Shown: positions 1 through 11,048, numbered from the stretch's first letter. The stretch: 64,000 nt of DNA from Schistocerca nitens (GCF_023898315.1 NC_064616.1:543111602-543175601); one strand, 5' to 3'. Notes: generated from the letters alone by a model not told the origin. Program-made: numbers and translations.

Positions 1-2
1 CT

Positions 3-272
3 TATGAGTTTGAAGACTTCCACTGGCCACTAAACTCCCCAGACATGAACATTACGGAGTTTATCTTGGGTGCCTTGCATTGTGCTGTTCAGAAGAAATC
101 TCCATCCCGTCGTACTCTTAAGGATTTATCGACAGCCCTGCAGGATTCATAGTGTCAGTGTCGTTTAGGACTACTTCAGACGTTAATCGAGTCCATGCCA
201 CGCCGTGTTGGGGAAATTCAGCGTCCTTGCGGGGCCCTACATGACGTTACGAAGGTGTACCAGTGCCTTTGA
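3..272 (+). pseudogene. Tc1-like transposase, C-terminal fragment
   Basis: One frame entering from the left edge reads into a Tc1/mariner DDE-type C-terminus. The segment SPDMNITEF resembles the SPDxNPIE block that holds the third catalytic acidic residue in Tc1 transposases, and further on ESMPRRV matches the conserved tail of the family. An in-frame stop lies just after LSTALQDS (TAG near position 150), and the frame ends near 272. The N-terminal DNA-binding part would lie outside the window. The copy is dead. Family identity is by motif recognition; the exact subfamily is unknown. Confidence 0.7.
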
Positions 273-1484
273 CTCAACAGCGTATAATAAGTGAGGAGTT
301 TACAGGTTACAGTAACACAAAGCAGCGAAGAATTTTGAAACCAGGCTTCAGGAACACCTGCCCATAAACAAAGGCAGATAAAGCAATACTTTCCAATTGC
401 AAAACATCTGTTGGCGTCTGACCATTGCCCGTCTACTATTAATAATGTGCAAGTGTTGCTGAAATTATTCTGTTCTGTACTCTTCTGTTGTAGCAGGGTG
501 GTACAGCAAACAGTTTCGCATTATTTCAGGATAAAAATTTTGCATTTCTCCCATAAGCGACGCAAACTCAATTTAAATGAAGAATTTGAGATCGTTATAC
601 CCATTTTTTTGGTGTTGATGGCCTACGCACCGCCCAGCTAATCAGCAAAAATCGATCGTTGTTGGGTAATGGTCATTTTCAAAGAAATTTAATCTCGCTG
701 CGGCGAAGTATGCTGGTGTCTCTTTTATTTTATGTTTCATACCCTTATCTTTAAGGCATTTTTTAATTCTTGTTTTTCTATAATGATAACGGCTTTTTTT
801 ATAAGGTGTAATTACCTCATCGGATAGATATTAGTCAACTTTAAACTTAGGATTTGGTATGTCATTTTAGATATTACATTCATTTTCATTTGTAAGGCTA
901 TTTGATCTTCTGTGTGTTAATTCGGCCCTCATTATGGATAAGATATAGACTATTAATGCCATCTGTCGGATTCTACTCTACTACTTGCTCTCTGGGCCCG
1001 AATACCATACTTTCGCAGTCTATATTTGTTAGCGGGAGGCTCATAGATGTTGTGACCCCCTGCATGATGTTCTGCAATGCACCTGTTCCTAATGTGTGTG
1101 GCGACCTATACTTGACAGCCGTTAGAGATTTTCAGCTTTTTGTCATCCTAATCGTATTTTGCCGATGTATTTGCATCGTGTAATCATTTTAATGGACAGT
1201 GCGCAACGTGACCAGTTTCTGAAATCTAAAGATGCCTACCACAGGCGAAATGTGTCAACGAAACTCGAAAATTAGACCGAATTTTTATCTAAAATCATAC
1301 TTTGTTTGCTGTATGAGCTTAAATTCCTCTGTGCATGCTGCAGATTATCTAATCCTGTCTTCACGAGCCCTACTGGATCAATACATAAGAGACTGTAGTC
1401 GTTTTCTAGATTTATTGCATAGTGTTCGTTACAGAAACATTATATATAGGTTTCCACAAATCCTACATGGAAATAAAAGCATAT
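273..1484. other. No recognised gene
   Basis: AT-rich sequence with only short, low-quality reading frames (for example 411-641 and 902-1183) that show no domain, repeat or compositional signal I can recognise. Nothing supported. Confidence 0.5.
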
Positions 1485-1495
1485 GCGGTCTTCAC

Positions 1496-2855
1496 GTTGT
1501 TGTTGTTGTGGTCTTCAGTCCTGAGACTGGTTTGATGCAGCTCTCCATGCTACTCTATCCTGTGCAAGCTTCTTCATCTCCCAGTACCTACTGCAACCTA
1601 CATCCTTCTGAATCTGCTTAGTGTATGCATCTCTTGGTCTCCCCCTACGATTTTTACCCTCCACGCTGCCCTCCAATACTAAATTGGTGATCCCTTGATG
1701 CCTCAGAACATGTCCTACCAACCGATCCCTTCTTCTGGTCAAGTTGTGCCACAAACTCCTCTTCTCCCCAATCCGATTCAGTACCTCCTCATTAGTTATG
1801 TGATCTACCCATCTAATCTTCAGCATTCTTCTGTAGCACCACATTTCGAAAGCTTCTATTCTCTTCTTGTCCAAACTATTTATCGTCCATGTTTCACTTC
1901 CATACATGGCTACACTCCATACAAATACTTTCAGAAAAGACTTCCTGACACTTAAATCTATACTCGATGTTAACAAATTTCTCTTCTTCAGAAACGCTTT
2001 CCTTGCCATTGCCAGTCTACATTTTATATCCTCTCTACTTCGACCATCATCGGTTATTTTGCTCCCCAAATAGCAAAACTCCTTTACTACTTTAAGTGTC
2101 TCATTTCCTAATCTAATACCCTCAACATCACCCGACTTACTTCGACTACATTCCATTATCCTCGTTTTGCTTTTGTTGATGTTCATCTTATATCCTCCCT
2201 TCAAGACACCATCCATTCCGTTCAACTGCTCTTCCAAGTCCTTTGCTGTCTCTGACAGAATTACAATGTCATCGGCGAACCTCAAAGTTTTTATTTCTTC
2301 TCCATGGATTTTAATACCTACTCCGAATTTTTCTTTTGTTTCCTTCACTGCTTGCTCAATATACAGATTGAATAACATCGGGGAGAGGCTACAACCCTGT
2401 CTTACTCCCTTCCCAACCACTGCTTCCCTTTCGTGTCCCTCGACTCTTATAACTGCCATCTGGTTTCTGTACAAATTGTAAATAGCCTTTCGCTCCCTGT
2501 ATTTTACCCCTGCCACCTTTAGAATTTGAAAGAGAGTATTCCAGTCAACATTGTCAAAAGCTTTCTCTAAGTCTACAAATGCTAGAAACGTAGGTTTGCC
2601 TTTCCTTAATCTTTCTTCTAAGATAAGTCGTAAGGTCAGTATTGCCTCACGTGTTCCAGTATTTCTACGGAATCCAAACTGATCTTCCCCGAGGTCGGCT
2701 TCTACCAGTTTTTCCATTCGTCTGTAAAGAATCCGTGTTAGTATTTTGCAGCTGTGGCTTATTAAACTGATTGTTCGGTAATTCTCACATCTGTCAACAC
2801 CTGCTTTCTTTGGGATTGGAATTATTATATTCTTCTTGAAGTCTGAGGGTATTTC
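1496..2855 (-). mobile_element. RTE-like non-LTR retrotransposon, 5'-truncated, with target-site duplication
   Basis: A minus-strand LINE fragment flanked by a perfect 11-bp direct repeat, gcggtcttcac, at 1485-1495 and 2856-2866. The 3' end (left side) is a short CAA-repeat tail directly after the stop codon, typical of RTE-like elements that end in simple repeats rather than polyA. The 5' junction at 2855 falls inside the reverse transcriptase frame, so this is a typical 5'-truncated insertion. The duplication was read directly. Assignment to the RTE-like group rests on the C-terminal motifs and tail and is less certain than the LINE call itself. Confidence 0.85.
1515..2855 (-). pseudogene. 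LINE reverse transcriptase, 5'-truncated but open frame
   Basis: A continuous frame of about 446 codons from the 5' junction to TGA at 1515-1517; the first internal methionine is at 2717. Motifs in order: FKKNIIIPIPKK at the RT start, GEDQFGFRRNTGTREAI, VDLEKAFDNVDW (RT motif A with catalytic Asp), GVRQGCSLSP, LRFADDIVIL (FADD catalytic box), FCYLGSKI, and the C-terminal YGSETWT and NRRGRPRDAY motifs seen in insect RTE-like proteins. No endonuclease domain remains, because the 5' truncation removed it. The frame carries no stop or shift, so the insertion looks fairly young, but the protein lacks its N-terminal half and a start of its own. Confidence 0.85.
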
Positions 2856-3083
2856 GCGGTCTTCACAGATATCTAGAATACATAGACGCGTAGATACAAG
2901 TAAATGATAAACATCATGATGTGGACCGTGTCAACTGAACAAACAAGGAACGCAATAAAGAAAGTTACATGGGTGTATGCGGGACATTTACAGGTATTTC
3001 GCATATAAATAACTAATTATCTATTTCCGAGTATTTCTACATGATATAAGAGCAATCGATAATGAGAAACGTTATTAATGTAC

Positions 3084-3252
3084 ATTTTACGACTGTACTG
3101 GGCATTATACACTTAGAATAGTCTGGCTCGAGCCCCCACGTGCTATGGCACGAAAATATATATTTTGTTACACTCAGATTAATTGAGTGGCTCACAGCTG
3201 TGGCTAGTCTCATTCTTTCGCTACATTTTTCGTCATAGGGTGCCAGCTCACA
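3084..3252 (-). repeat. Left (3') LTR of the gypsy element
   Basis: Aligns by eye with 9129-9301 at roughly 80% identity with small gaps. Shared blocks include cccccacgtgcta, aaaatatatattttgttacac, cgctacatttttcgtc and agggtgcc. On the minus strand the repeat begins TGTGAGC, a standard TG start; the other end is poorly defined. No purine-rich tract was obvious beside it. A cysteine-containing reading frame (3037-3423, minus) runs across it and is probably fortuitous. Confidence 0.65.
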
Positions 3253-4094
3253 CCTGTTGTGAACTGATACAAACATACAGATGGTAGTGTTACTAAGAAA
3301 TACATACAGGCCACAGACTTTTCTTTGATCGCAACAATTTGTTCCATTCAAGAACAGACATGGCCCAAATCGTTCCAAGCGTACAATACTGAGACAAGGT
3401 TTCTCCAACCAAAGTGAAGCCAAGAAAATATGTGAGAAGAATAGTACTCAAATTTTTATTTTATGACGCGTTCCATGGTAGGTTCCACCAACAACACTGT
3501 TTATAGCTTTCACCCAAACAATAATCTAGCTGTTGCTCAATGACCAAAGAAAATGACAGCACAATAAACTGAATAAAATCAAATATATAAAATAGCCCAT
3601 GACACAACATAATCCACAAATCAGCCTAATTTCCACTGAAACTAAATAATCCTAAACATATAAACAAAATAAAAACAAATTAAACATGACCACAAATCTA
3701 AACATTTCTTCTATGAGTAAAAGAACGTATTATATGTATACCATTAAATTTCATATTCTCACCAGTCAATCTCATGGTGAACTATATCGACCCCCAACGC
3801 ACCAAAAGAATTTGGTGTGTGGCCGAATCACAATCATTATAAACAATAAAAAATGCCACTCAATGTCCCTCTCTCACATTCACATCCTTCCATGCACATA
3901 CAAATCATTATGAGAGTATTAGCTGTGTAAATTAGCTGTCTCACAGCTTCAAGTTAAACTATATTTTTACCAAGACAAACATGAAAATCACTAGGACATT
4001 CCGAAAATCCTTAAAAGTAAACACAATTGTAAATAGTATAAAGCAATCAGTATCTTGGAAAGAAAAACTTTGCTATTATACAATTGATAAATTA
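3253..4094 (-). other. Internal gypsy sequence without recognisable coding
   Basis: AT-rich stretch between the left LTR and the pol linker. No RT, integrase or envelope motif can be read on either strand, so this may be an internal deletion scar plus unrelated sequence. Confidence 0.4.
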
Positions 4095-5038
4095 TCCTCT
4101 AAATGCTTCCCACTCTGCCAATGCTAAAGGGTATGACATGACCTTAATGGGCTCATGTGGATTTATCCCGAGTGAATACTCAAAAGAACTCACCTTCCCA
4201 GGTTTTTCAGAAAACACATGTTTGTTTTTAATCATTAATTGATATAATTCTGCCTTTTCATCCTCAGATATCCGTTATGTGCCACTTAGATTGTCCCTTG
4301 ACTCTTTCTTAACCCATATCTCATCCATTAAGCACTGTGATACATGCAAACTAGCCACCAATTCTTCATCATTGAGAGTATTTTTGAATTTAACCCTTTC
4401 CGTTCCCTCAACACTATTAAGTTCCACTATCTGGTCCTTACAATCTGCATATGTCTCAAATTTACTTAGGAAATCGTTCCTCAACACCATAGTCTTACTT
4501 CAATTTCGAACCACCAAATATGAGTGACTGAATACTTCACCTCCAATGTTTACATCTAGAATTACCTCCTTTCTCACTGGTTTACTGAAAGTTCCTGTAG
4601 CATTTTTAACTCTCACCCCTGCGACCACAAATTCCACTGTTTTCCTGTTCTTAATATGATCATAAAGGCTCTCTGCCACCCCAGTCACAGAACTTCCAGT
4701 ATCCACCAAAATAGTTTCACACACCCTTGCCCCACCAACATTATCGGCTGCTCCTTTTCAATAAAATTAAGCTTCAAATCTGTTTAAGCCAACAAGTCCT
4801 CTTCTATCTCATGTATGCAATCTTTAGTCATGGTGCACACTTGCTCTTCACTAAAAGATTCAATATCCTTACCCCCGGAAAATATTAAATGCAAGGCCTC
4901 TTTAATACCAGAGATTCCTACACTCAATTCCCCTAGCTTTCTAGCAACTCTACATTTTTCTTCCTCCCAGGTCTCTGGTATCAACTGCTGGAGCAACTTT
5001 GAAAAATTAACCGTCATCAGCATCATAATCACACCCAT
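4095..5038 (-). pseudogene. Gypsy aspartic protease and PR-RT linker, broken
   Basis: On the minus strand, ETILVDTGSSVTGVAESLYD (about 4660-4724) is a retroviral-type aspartic protease active site (DTGSS) with the usual small hydrophobic residues before it. The frame 4275-4490 continues the protein, and about 4105-4260 reads KHVFSEKPGKVSSFEYSLG, matching the linker that precedes reverse transcriptase in Ty3/gypsy Pol (FxxxPG). The pieces lie in separate frames with stops between them. The preceding frame at 4784-5038 is probably part of the same polyprotein but has no domain I recognise. Confidence 0.7.
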
Positions 5039-5227
5039 CTTTCAAAATCCATTCGGTATATAGCTCATCATGCAAGGCTCTCTGTTGTTAGTCATTATAC
5101 ACTATGAAATTTTGGATTTCATCACTAATTGTATCATTATTCACAGTATTATTATCACCTATACCACCTTTTCCCATGATTAATAGACATTCTTCATCCA
5201 ATTATCTAACATATTTATCCCCATTAA

Positions 5228-5837
5228 CTATCTCATTGTAAGCATGTTTGAACACCTCACTTGTTTACATAAATCCCTCATTTGCCTGGCATAATAATGC
5301 TTGCTAATCTCCCAGTCCTCAGGTGCCCACTTCTGAAAATATTTTGCCTTGGCTATCCAATCATCAAAATCAACATCACTCTCAGCCTTATTCTCCCATG
5401 CTCCCTTGAAAAAATGTGTCTGCCCAGTTTCTTCACTCATAGTATTAGCAACAGACATATACTTACCTGACTCAACAAAATCCCACACAGTTTCAATCAC
5501 AATATCAACACCTGCAGCACCATTCTGCTCATTAAAAACTTCACCCACAACTACTGCTCGTTCATTGGTTACAGGAACTAGTGCCTACTCACTGGTAAAT
5601 TCCCTATCCACATAAATTAACAACATATTCTGCAGCCTTGTACGGCATATCAACACAATTACCCATGACAATATCTGATACACGATGTACTGCCTCCTCA
5701 CTATTTAATACATTCACACTGATGAAACACATAGCTTGTTGTATATCTCCATGTACAACAACATTTGAATCAGGCACTGTGGCCTCCACATAATTTATAC
5801 CTCTTACCACTGGTAAAAGTTCCATTGCATTCAGCAC
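5228..5837 (-). pseudogene. Gypsy polyprotein remnant, unidentified segment
   Basis: Two minus-strand frames (5228-5548 and 5604-5837), plus a short one at 5930-6127, lie between the basic gag region and the protease. The lower one is acidic and tryptophan-rich (FDDWIAKAKYFQKW). They are in the right place and orientation to be gag or gag-protease spacer, but no domain is visible. Stops separate them. Confidence 0.4.
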
Positions 5838-6111
5838 ATTGCTATCTCTGCTCTAATTCACATAAACACTCTCAGCATCACACTACACATTTTCTCCCAC
5901 AGGTTGCACAGCTGATACATTCTCATTGCTTAACATAAGTGCCAAGCCAGTACTATTTGAATCATTATCCCCACATTTTGGTCCCTTTTATTTAACAAAC
6001 TGGCAACATTTATTTCTCCCTTGTGATTCCTACATTCGCTATTATTTTTACTTCCAAACGTCCTCCTCTTATCATGCTGATTAAACCAGCCTCCAAACAT
6101 TTTATCATTAC

Positions 6112-6549
6112 CTATAATTGCCTCCATTCCATGACTATTAGAGGATCTACCATTATTTCTCCCACAATTCTTTTCTCATCACATGCTCCTATTTCCTGCA
6201 TGGTTTGTTGTCCCAAATTGGACCCTGTTTGGAACAAGTCCCAGTTTAATGAATTTTCCCGCTGGGGTCTCCTTGCATTAATTTGTCCTCTCTCATCTCT
6301 CTGTTCTTGCATTGGCCTTTGATCATTCAAGTTTCCTTTTCCCCATGCACCTCTCTGGTACCACACATCATTAAATCTTTGCCTATTATCCCTCCAAGTT
6401 TCATTTTGAATTTTATATCTGCTTTCACTCCTCCTTGAATTATAGTGGTAATTACCCCAACTTACACTATTTCTTCGCTCTACTGGAGAGGGACTATTCC
6501 CTGAATTATTACCTCCTATGTTTGGCTTGTAGAACACTATCTGGCCCAT
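6112..6549 (-). pseudogene. Gypsy gag, nucleocapsid-like basic region
   Basis: A 145-residue minus-strand frame rich in Arg, Asn, Gln and Gly (NYHYNSRRSESRYKIQ and ARRPQRENSLNW). In position and composition it resembles the RNA-binding nucleocapsid part of insect gypsy Gag. No CCHC zinc knuckle is present, which is common in insect gypsy elements. Whether it once joined the upstream gag in frame cannot be told, because stops intervene. Confidence 0.5.
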
Positions 6550-6619
6550 CCTCTCAATAAAATCCAGGAAATTTTCTACATAGTCTGTTGAATAATGTAT
6601 CAGGTCCCACTGTACATTT

Positions 6620-7508
6620 CGGGTAACCTTCTCCTTAGACTAGAATTCTCAGTCAAATATCCAAACGGCCTATTCATATATACCAACTTTCTTAATTCCT
6701 CCTGACAAAATTCTCTCATAGTTTGCCTACCTCCTCTGTAAACTGGCCCATTCAAAAAGTCATTCTATAATCCGCATTGTTTTGCTTGGCTCCAATACCT
6801 ATTTAGAAACCTCTGTTGAAATTACTATATGATTTAAATTGTTCACATTTATTTGCCCCAGTCTGAGCAGAACACCCCAACAATCTTTTTACCATTTTGA
6901 TTTTGCTGTTTTAAATCATACCATCAATAAAACAATCTCTGAATGCTGCCAGAAAATCTACTGCATGCTACTTGCTTTCCCTCTGAAAAGTCTTACCACT
7001 GAGTACTTGTACCATAGGCCACCCCATACTTCCATTAGCCCCACATAATTCTATATTACTTAATCTACTGTTAACTTGTTCAGTTTCTGTATTACTCCTT
7101 ACAGTAGCAGCAGCCAAATTTTCAACTTCCTTTCTTAGGTCGCTAGCTGTCACTGCCAGCTGACCTAATAATAGAGTTCTGGTTTTATCACAACTCACAA
7201 CAGTCTTCTGATCCACACCAATGAGACCTTGCCTTGTCTCATCATTCCTTGTGTCACACAACTGCCTCCCAGAATCCTTTCTACCCCTTAATACAACAGC
7301 GACTGCATCAATTTTAGCATTCGAATTGCCTTCTATCTCCTCAATTTTTTTCTGATAAATTCTCCATTGATCATTTAATTCCCTGATTTTTGCCCCCAAA
7401 GAACTTTTACATATCCCCCATATCCGTTTTTAATTCAGTCTTGAAATCCCCCATTTCAGTTTTAATTCAGATCTGAATTCCCACATTCGGATCGTTAATG
7501 GTCTAAGC
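6620..7508 (-). pseudogene. Gypsy gag, central part
   Basis: Minus-strand coding relic. Frame 6968-7399 reads AKIRELNDQWRIYQKKIEE followed by a heptad-like, polar stretch consistent with a coiled coil, ending near GSMGWPMVQVLSGKTFQ; beyond its stop another frame reads FLAAFRDCFIDGM, like the helical capsid region of insect gypsy Gag. The part nearest the hAT insertion consists of diverged repeats around EMGDFKTELKTDMG. Several shifts are needed to connect the pieces. The gene continues at 8615-8742 on the other side of the hAT insertion. Confidence 0.5.
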
Positions 7509-8606
7509 CAGGGCTTAAAAACTGGCCGGTTTTGAGCGCGAGTACTCGCGTCTGCTCAGGCACGTGCTCGTGAGCAGGTGCAAGGTCGTGGATTAGGGAA
7601 GGAGGGGAGGGAGGGGAAATGCGCGCGCATGTTTGAATGTGATCTCGTGTTCTTAGCAGATTTAACTAGCCATCTGAATGCTTTGAACATTTTACTACAA
7701 GGTAAAGATCTGCTAATTACTCATTTCATAGATCGAATACGAGCTTTTAAAATGAAATTGACACTTTGGGTGAGTCAGCTGGAAACAGGAAACCTAGCTC
7801 ATTATCCTAAATTATCATCCATGCAAGACGTTCAAAAAGACTGTGAACGTCATTCACATAGTTTAGTTGATCAGCGCTTTCAAGATCTGACAGCACTAGA
7901 CAGTGATTTTGATCTGTTCTCTCCATATTCAGCGAATATTTAAGAGATTCGTCCTGAGCTGCAGCAAGAAATTATTGACCCGCAGTGTGACAGCGAATAC
8001 AGAGACAAATTTCAGAACAAGAAAAACATTTTGGAATTCTACAGACACTTCCCTCAGGATAGATTTCCTCGTTTGCACAAACTGGTGGCTACAATAATAT
8101 CAATGTTCGGTTCCACGTATCATTGTGAACAACTGTTCTCTGCAATGAAATGTAACAAGTCGAGCTTGAGAAACGCATTGTCTGATCGAAATTTAAACTG
8201 CACGCTGCGCCTAAAATGCTCAAGAACAATTATTCTGAACATAGACACAATTGTAAAGGGCAAAAAGTACAAGCTAACCGAGAATTGCACACTTCAGTGA
8301 CACCTTTTATTGTGTAACAGTTCACAAATTAATGCAAATTTAGAGGCATACACTAAGCTTATAAAATTATGTGGCATGTTTATATTCTCCTTTATTTGTT
8401 TCATTTGTCGCAGTAATAATTAGTGAGTGATATCCCTGCAGGTGGCCGCAGATTTACATTGAGTGGCGGCAGCTGTTGTGTGCCCCACATCACTCTCCCC
8501 ACTCTCCGCTCTGTTCTGGTAGTGGGGGTAGCGTGCTCGCGCTGCTCCGTGCTCGCGCCTTGCTGCTCACAGCTTGCTCCGCGAGCACGTATGTTGTGAA
8601 GCCCTG
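7509..8606 (+). mobile_element. hAT DNA transposon, internally deleted, nested in gypsy gag
   Basis: The 1,098-bp segment begins CAGGGCTTaaaaac and ends gttgtgAAGCCCTG, giving inverted terminal repeats of 8 perfect bases within about 14 similar ones. It is flanked by a perfect 8-bp duplication, gtctaagc (7501-7508 and 8607-8614), the length expected for hAT. Both subterminal regions are rich in GAGCACG/CGTGCTC-type motifs in opposite orientation, as is common for transposase-binding repeats. Inside is the C-terminal half of a hAT transposase. The flanking sequence on both sides is gypsy gag, so the hAT came later. Confidence 0.9.
7578..8300 (+). pseudogene. hAT transposase C-terminal part (GTF2IRD2/ZBED-like), one stop
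   Basis: A single frame from about 7578 to TGA at 8298-8300, interrupted only by TAA at 7941-7943. LNILLQGKDLLITHFIDRI and the following FKMKLTLWVSQLETGNL match the region ahead of the dimerisation domain in hAT proteins related to vertebrate GTF2IRD2. After the stop, FPRLHKLVATIISMFGSTY and EQLFSAMKCNKSSLRN match the hAT C-terminal dimerisation domain. The zinc-finger N-terminus and most of the catalytic domain are missing, so the copy cannot make active transposase. Confidence 0.8.
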
Positions 8607-8614
8607 GTCTAAGC

Positions 8615-8742
8615 ATTGCCACTACACTAGCTTCTGCTTCTTCTCCCTGTCCGTGTGGGCTATGAGGCTGACTCCCACTTCCTGTGGACTCAACATCACT
8701 AGCTGACTTCTTTATCATCATCTCGCTAAACTTGGACTCCAT
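8615..8742 (-). pseudogene. Gypsy gag, N-terminal start
   Basis: On the minus strand an ATG at 8740-8742 opens MESKFSEMMIKKSASDVEST, a polar Ser/Glu/Gly-rich start that runs into the hAT boundary. It lies between the primer-binding site and the rest of gag, as expected for the Gag start. Sequence from 8743 to 9110 would be the 5' leader; it is GC-rich with no motif I recognise. Confidence 0.45.
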
Positions 8743-9110
8743 AGCTAAACTGCCTGTGAGATAAAGAACTGAGAAAGTAACGCTCCTGCTACCAACACTT
8801 AGCTGCGTTGAGACTGCTGCTGCGTGACGACTGATACCTGATTCTGTCGGCCGCCATGCGGTGAAGTGAGGTGTGGTGCGGTGTGGCGTGGAACGTCTTC
8901 CACGTTGGAGGCAGAAGCGCGCACAGTTCCGGAGTGCGACAGCAAAGTCGGCGTGACGACGTTTGGCGGCCAGCGGCGCTTCACCTCCCGCTTTGGTGGT
9001 CAAACGTCGGATTCAGCGTACTACTCGGCAAAGGGTAACACGTTTCTCCCAATCTTCTCCACTTTTAAACGCAACACTGCATTCAGTACCGAGCCTGTTC
9101 AGTTAAGACA

Positions 9111-9128
9111 ATCCCAGACGAGCACCCA
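9111..9128 (-). other. Primer-binding site, tRNA-Pro-like
   Basis: On the minus strand this reads TGGGTGCTCGTCTGGGAT, which differs at two of 18 positions from the tRNA-Pro primer-binding site TGGGGGCTCGTCCGGGAT used by murine leukaemia-type retroviruses. It lies immediately inside the right repeat, where an LTR element's PBS must lie, which supports calling the flanking repeats LTRs. Confidence 0.75.
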
Positions 9129-9301
9129 TATTCCGACAGTATTGGGCACTACACATTGAAGTTTGAATAGTTTGGCTCGTGCCCCCACGTGCTACGTCAG
9201 GAAAATATATATTTTGTTACACCGAGCTTAACTGAGTGGCCCAGAGATGTGGTTAGTCTCAATGTTCGGCTACATTTTTCGTCGTAGGGTGCCGGCTCAC
9301 A
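9129..9301 (-). repeat. Right (5') LTR of the gypsy element
   Basis: Partner of 3084-3252. On the minus strand it starts TGTGAGCC and ends next to the primer-binding site. Sequence similarity between the two copies stops sharply at the shared ctcaca on the right side. Confidence 0.65.
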
Positions 9302-10600
9302 CCCCTTAAAATTTTAAAATTCCGTCGCTAGTTTTATCTCTTTAAATTTATTTATTACCAAAACACAGTTTCTCTCAGTCTAATTTCATATTCCGAATCC
9401 TCATTCAAAATGGTACACACCATGCTAAACAGGCTATGATTGCTCGATGCATCCCTACTATCCGCATCTGTAGACACTTTGATCATATTAATCGGCCAAA
9501 GCATTGCCAATATATTAGCTTTTGATCTTTCATAATTTTACAATTTTTTGGACTACAGTAACTTTTAAACTATTAGATTTTTTGTGGCGCGTCTAGATAA
9601 TTTAGCTTTACATATGTTTCTGTCCATGAGTGCCAACTCGCACCTTCGTGTCACTCTTAGTTAAGTTTTTTTCAGCTTTTCTCTGGCATATAAATTTCTT
9701 CAAGCGCACATACACGGCCATATGCGCCGCTGCCTAGCGTCCGCTTGGGTTTTTCCAAGGCCGCGTAACGCTAGCCGCTCGCCATTTCCCCATAGCAACC
9801 GCCAGCCACGTGCTCTGTGACGGGAAACTGCCGCTCTAATCTCACCCCACAGCTTGTACGCTCACAGTCTGGAAATATATTTTATGTCTATGAAACATCT
9901 TACGTTCATCGGTAGATTGACAAAGGGTTTTATAGCTCAGTATTTCACCCATTCCTCTGCCAAAGTTAGACTGAGTAAAGGATATTGCAGATCATTAGTT
10001 TCCTTCTAGTGTTGTAAAATTGATATGGACTGTTGATAACAATTTACATAAATAAATAAATTTGCTATGAAGCTGTGGTTAATATTCGCAGTTGCTAATT
10101 ATATGAGGGTGAACTCCAGCAAATCTAGTTAGCACGAATTTATTAGAAATGTAAGCTTTCCGATTAAGTTCCAATGTAATCTGTCTTATGCACCACCCAT
10201 TGCCCACCTTAACGAAAACACAGTCATACTTCAGCATCTACATTCTACAATTTACTGTTTGGGCTAAAGTGTTAAAGAAAGTGTTACAAGGCTCTTCTCG
10301 CATTTTGATGCAACTCAGCATTCATCCCTGCAGTAACATTTTGCCCTAGTTGTTCTACCTAATTAACTAGAGTGGAGTATACTTCATATTTGAGATGAAA
10401 CAACACAGAAATATCCTGATTATTGAAGTCATGTTATCTCAGAGGCTAAGGTACATTACCTGCTCTGCCCAGTCATGGCAGACCACATCTTACATGATCA
10501 GTAAAATGTCAAGGTACCCCATTATGCATCTACCACATTCCCAAACCAATGGATAAAAGCACATAAAGTTTTAACTCTAAAAGTGATTGTCACATTGTTT
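9302..10600. other. No recognised gene
   Basis: AT-rich with a short CpG-rich patch around 9725-9850. No reading frame, SINE or transposon motif could be recognised on either strand. Confidence 0.5.
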
Positions 10601-10608
10601 TTTCGTTT

Positions 10609-11048
10609 TTGTGTAGGGATGTACCACCATGGAACCCAGATGACACCTCGACAACGGCAGCAGAGGCACTGGTGCAATTCACCGGCGTCTTACAATCAAT
10701 GAAGCAGCATGACGCCACATCACTGCTACTGCCTGGTCGGGTCGACGTCACCACCAGAAGAAGCAACGTAATCACGTCATTGCCAGCCATAACAACAGCA
10801 AAACCACCTGTAGATGATAACCATGCACATTTTTCTATACACCTATTATCCATCAAGTAATTTCCGTCATTCTCGTATGTGGTGTGGGCGTCTTTCTATT
10901 ATTCCTGTTGGTAAAATGGGTGAAACACTTGCTGCGCTGTATACAGCGCAACCGCACCAGGCTTTTTCCCGAACTACAACGGTTTCCACTGAGACTTCAG
11001 GACCTGATTGCAAGAGACACCCAGCATCCGTACTCTATAGAGCCATGA
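10609..11048 (+). other. Unidentified coding relic ending in a transmembrane segment
   Basis: Two overlapping plus-strand frames. The first (10609-10860) is Thr/Ser/Val-rich and follows a polypyrimidine run ending in gtgtag that could be a splice acceptor. The second, open from 10821 to TGA at 11046-11048, reads HQVISVILVCGVGVFLLFLL, a clear hydrophobic membrane span, followed by KWVKHLLRCIQRNRTRLF, a basic cytoplasmic-type tail. A one-base shift between the frames would give an ectodomain-membrane-tail layout, as in a last exon of a membrane protein or an envelope-like protein. I do not recognise the family. Confidence 0.3.

Larger units (their letters stand above)
3084..9301 (-). mobile_element. 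Decayed Ty3/gypsy-type LTR retrotransposon
   Basis: Two similar segments of about 170 bp in direct orientation (3084-3252 and 9129-9301) bracket minus-strand gag and protease remnants, and a tRNA-Pro-like primer-binding site abuts the inner edge of the right repeat. Read on the minus strand, the order is LTR, PBS, gag (split by a hAT element), basic N/R/G-rich region, protease, start of pol, LTR. Reverse transcriptase, RNase H and integrase are missing; the recognisable pol linker stops near 4095. Every reading frame is broken by stops or shifts. I could not find a matching target duplication, so the outer edges are approximate. Gypsy assignment comes from the protease and the PR-RT linker (VFSEKPGK). 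Confidence 0.7.

Noticed and set aside
3037-3423. Cysteine-containing frame as a gypsy envelope protein
   Set aside because: It runs through the LTR, has no signal or membrane segment of the right kind, and looks fortuitous.
8401-9003. 200-residue minus-strand protein
   Set aside because: It crosses the hAT end, the duplication and the gypsy leader; only the part at 8615-8742 is plausible gag.
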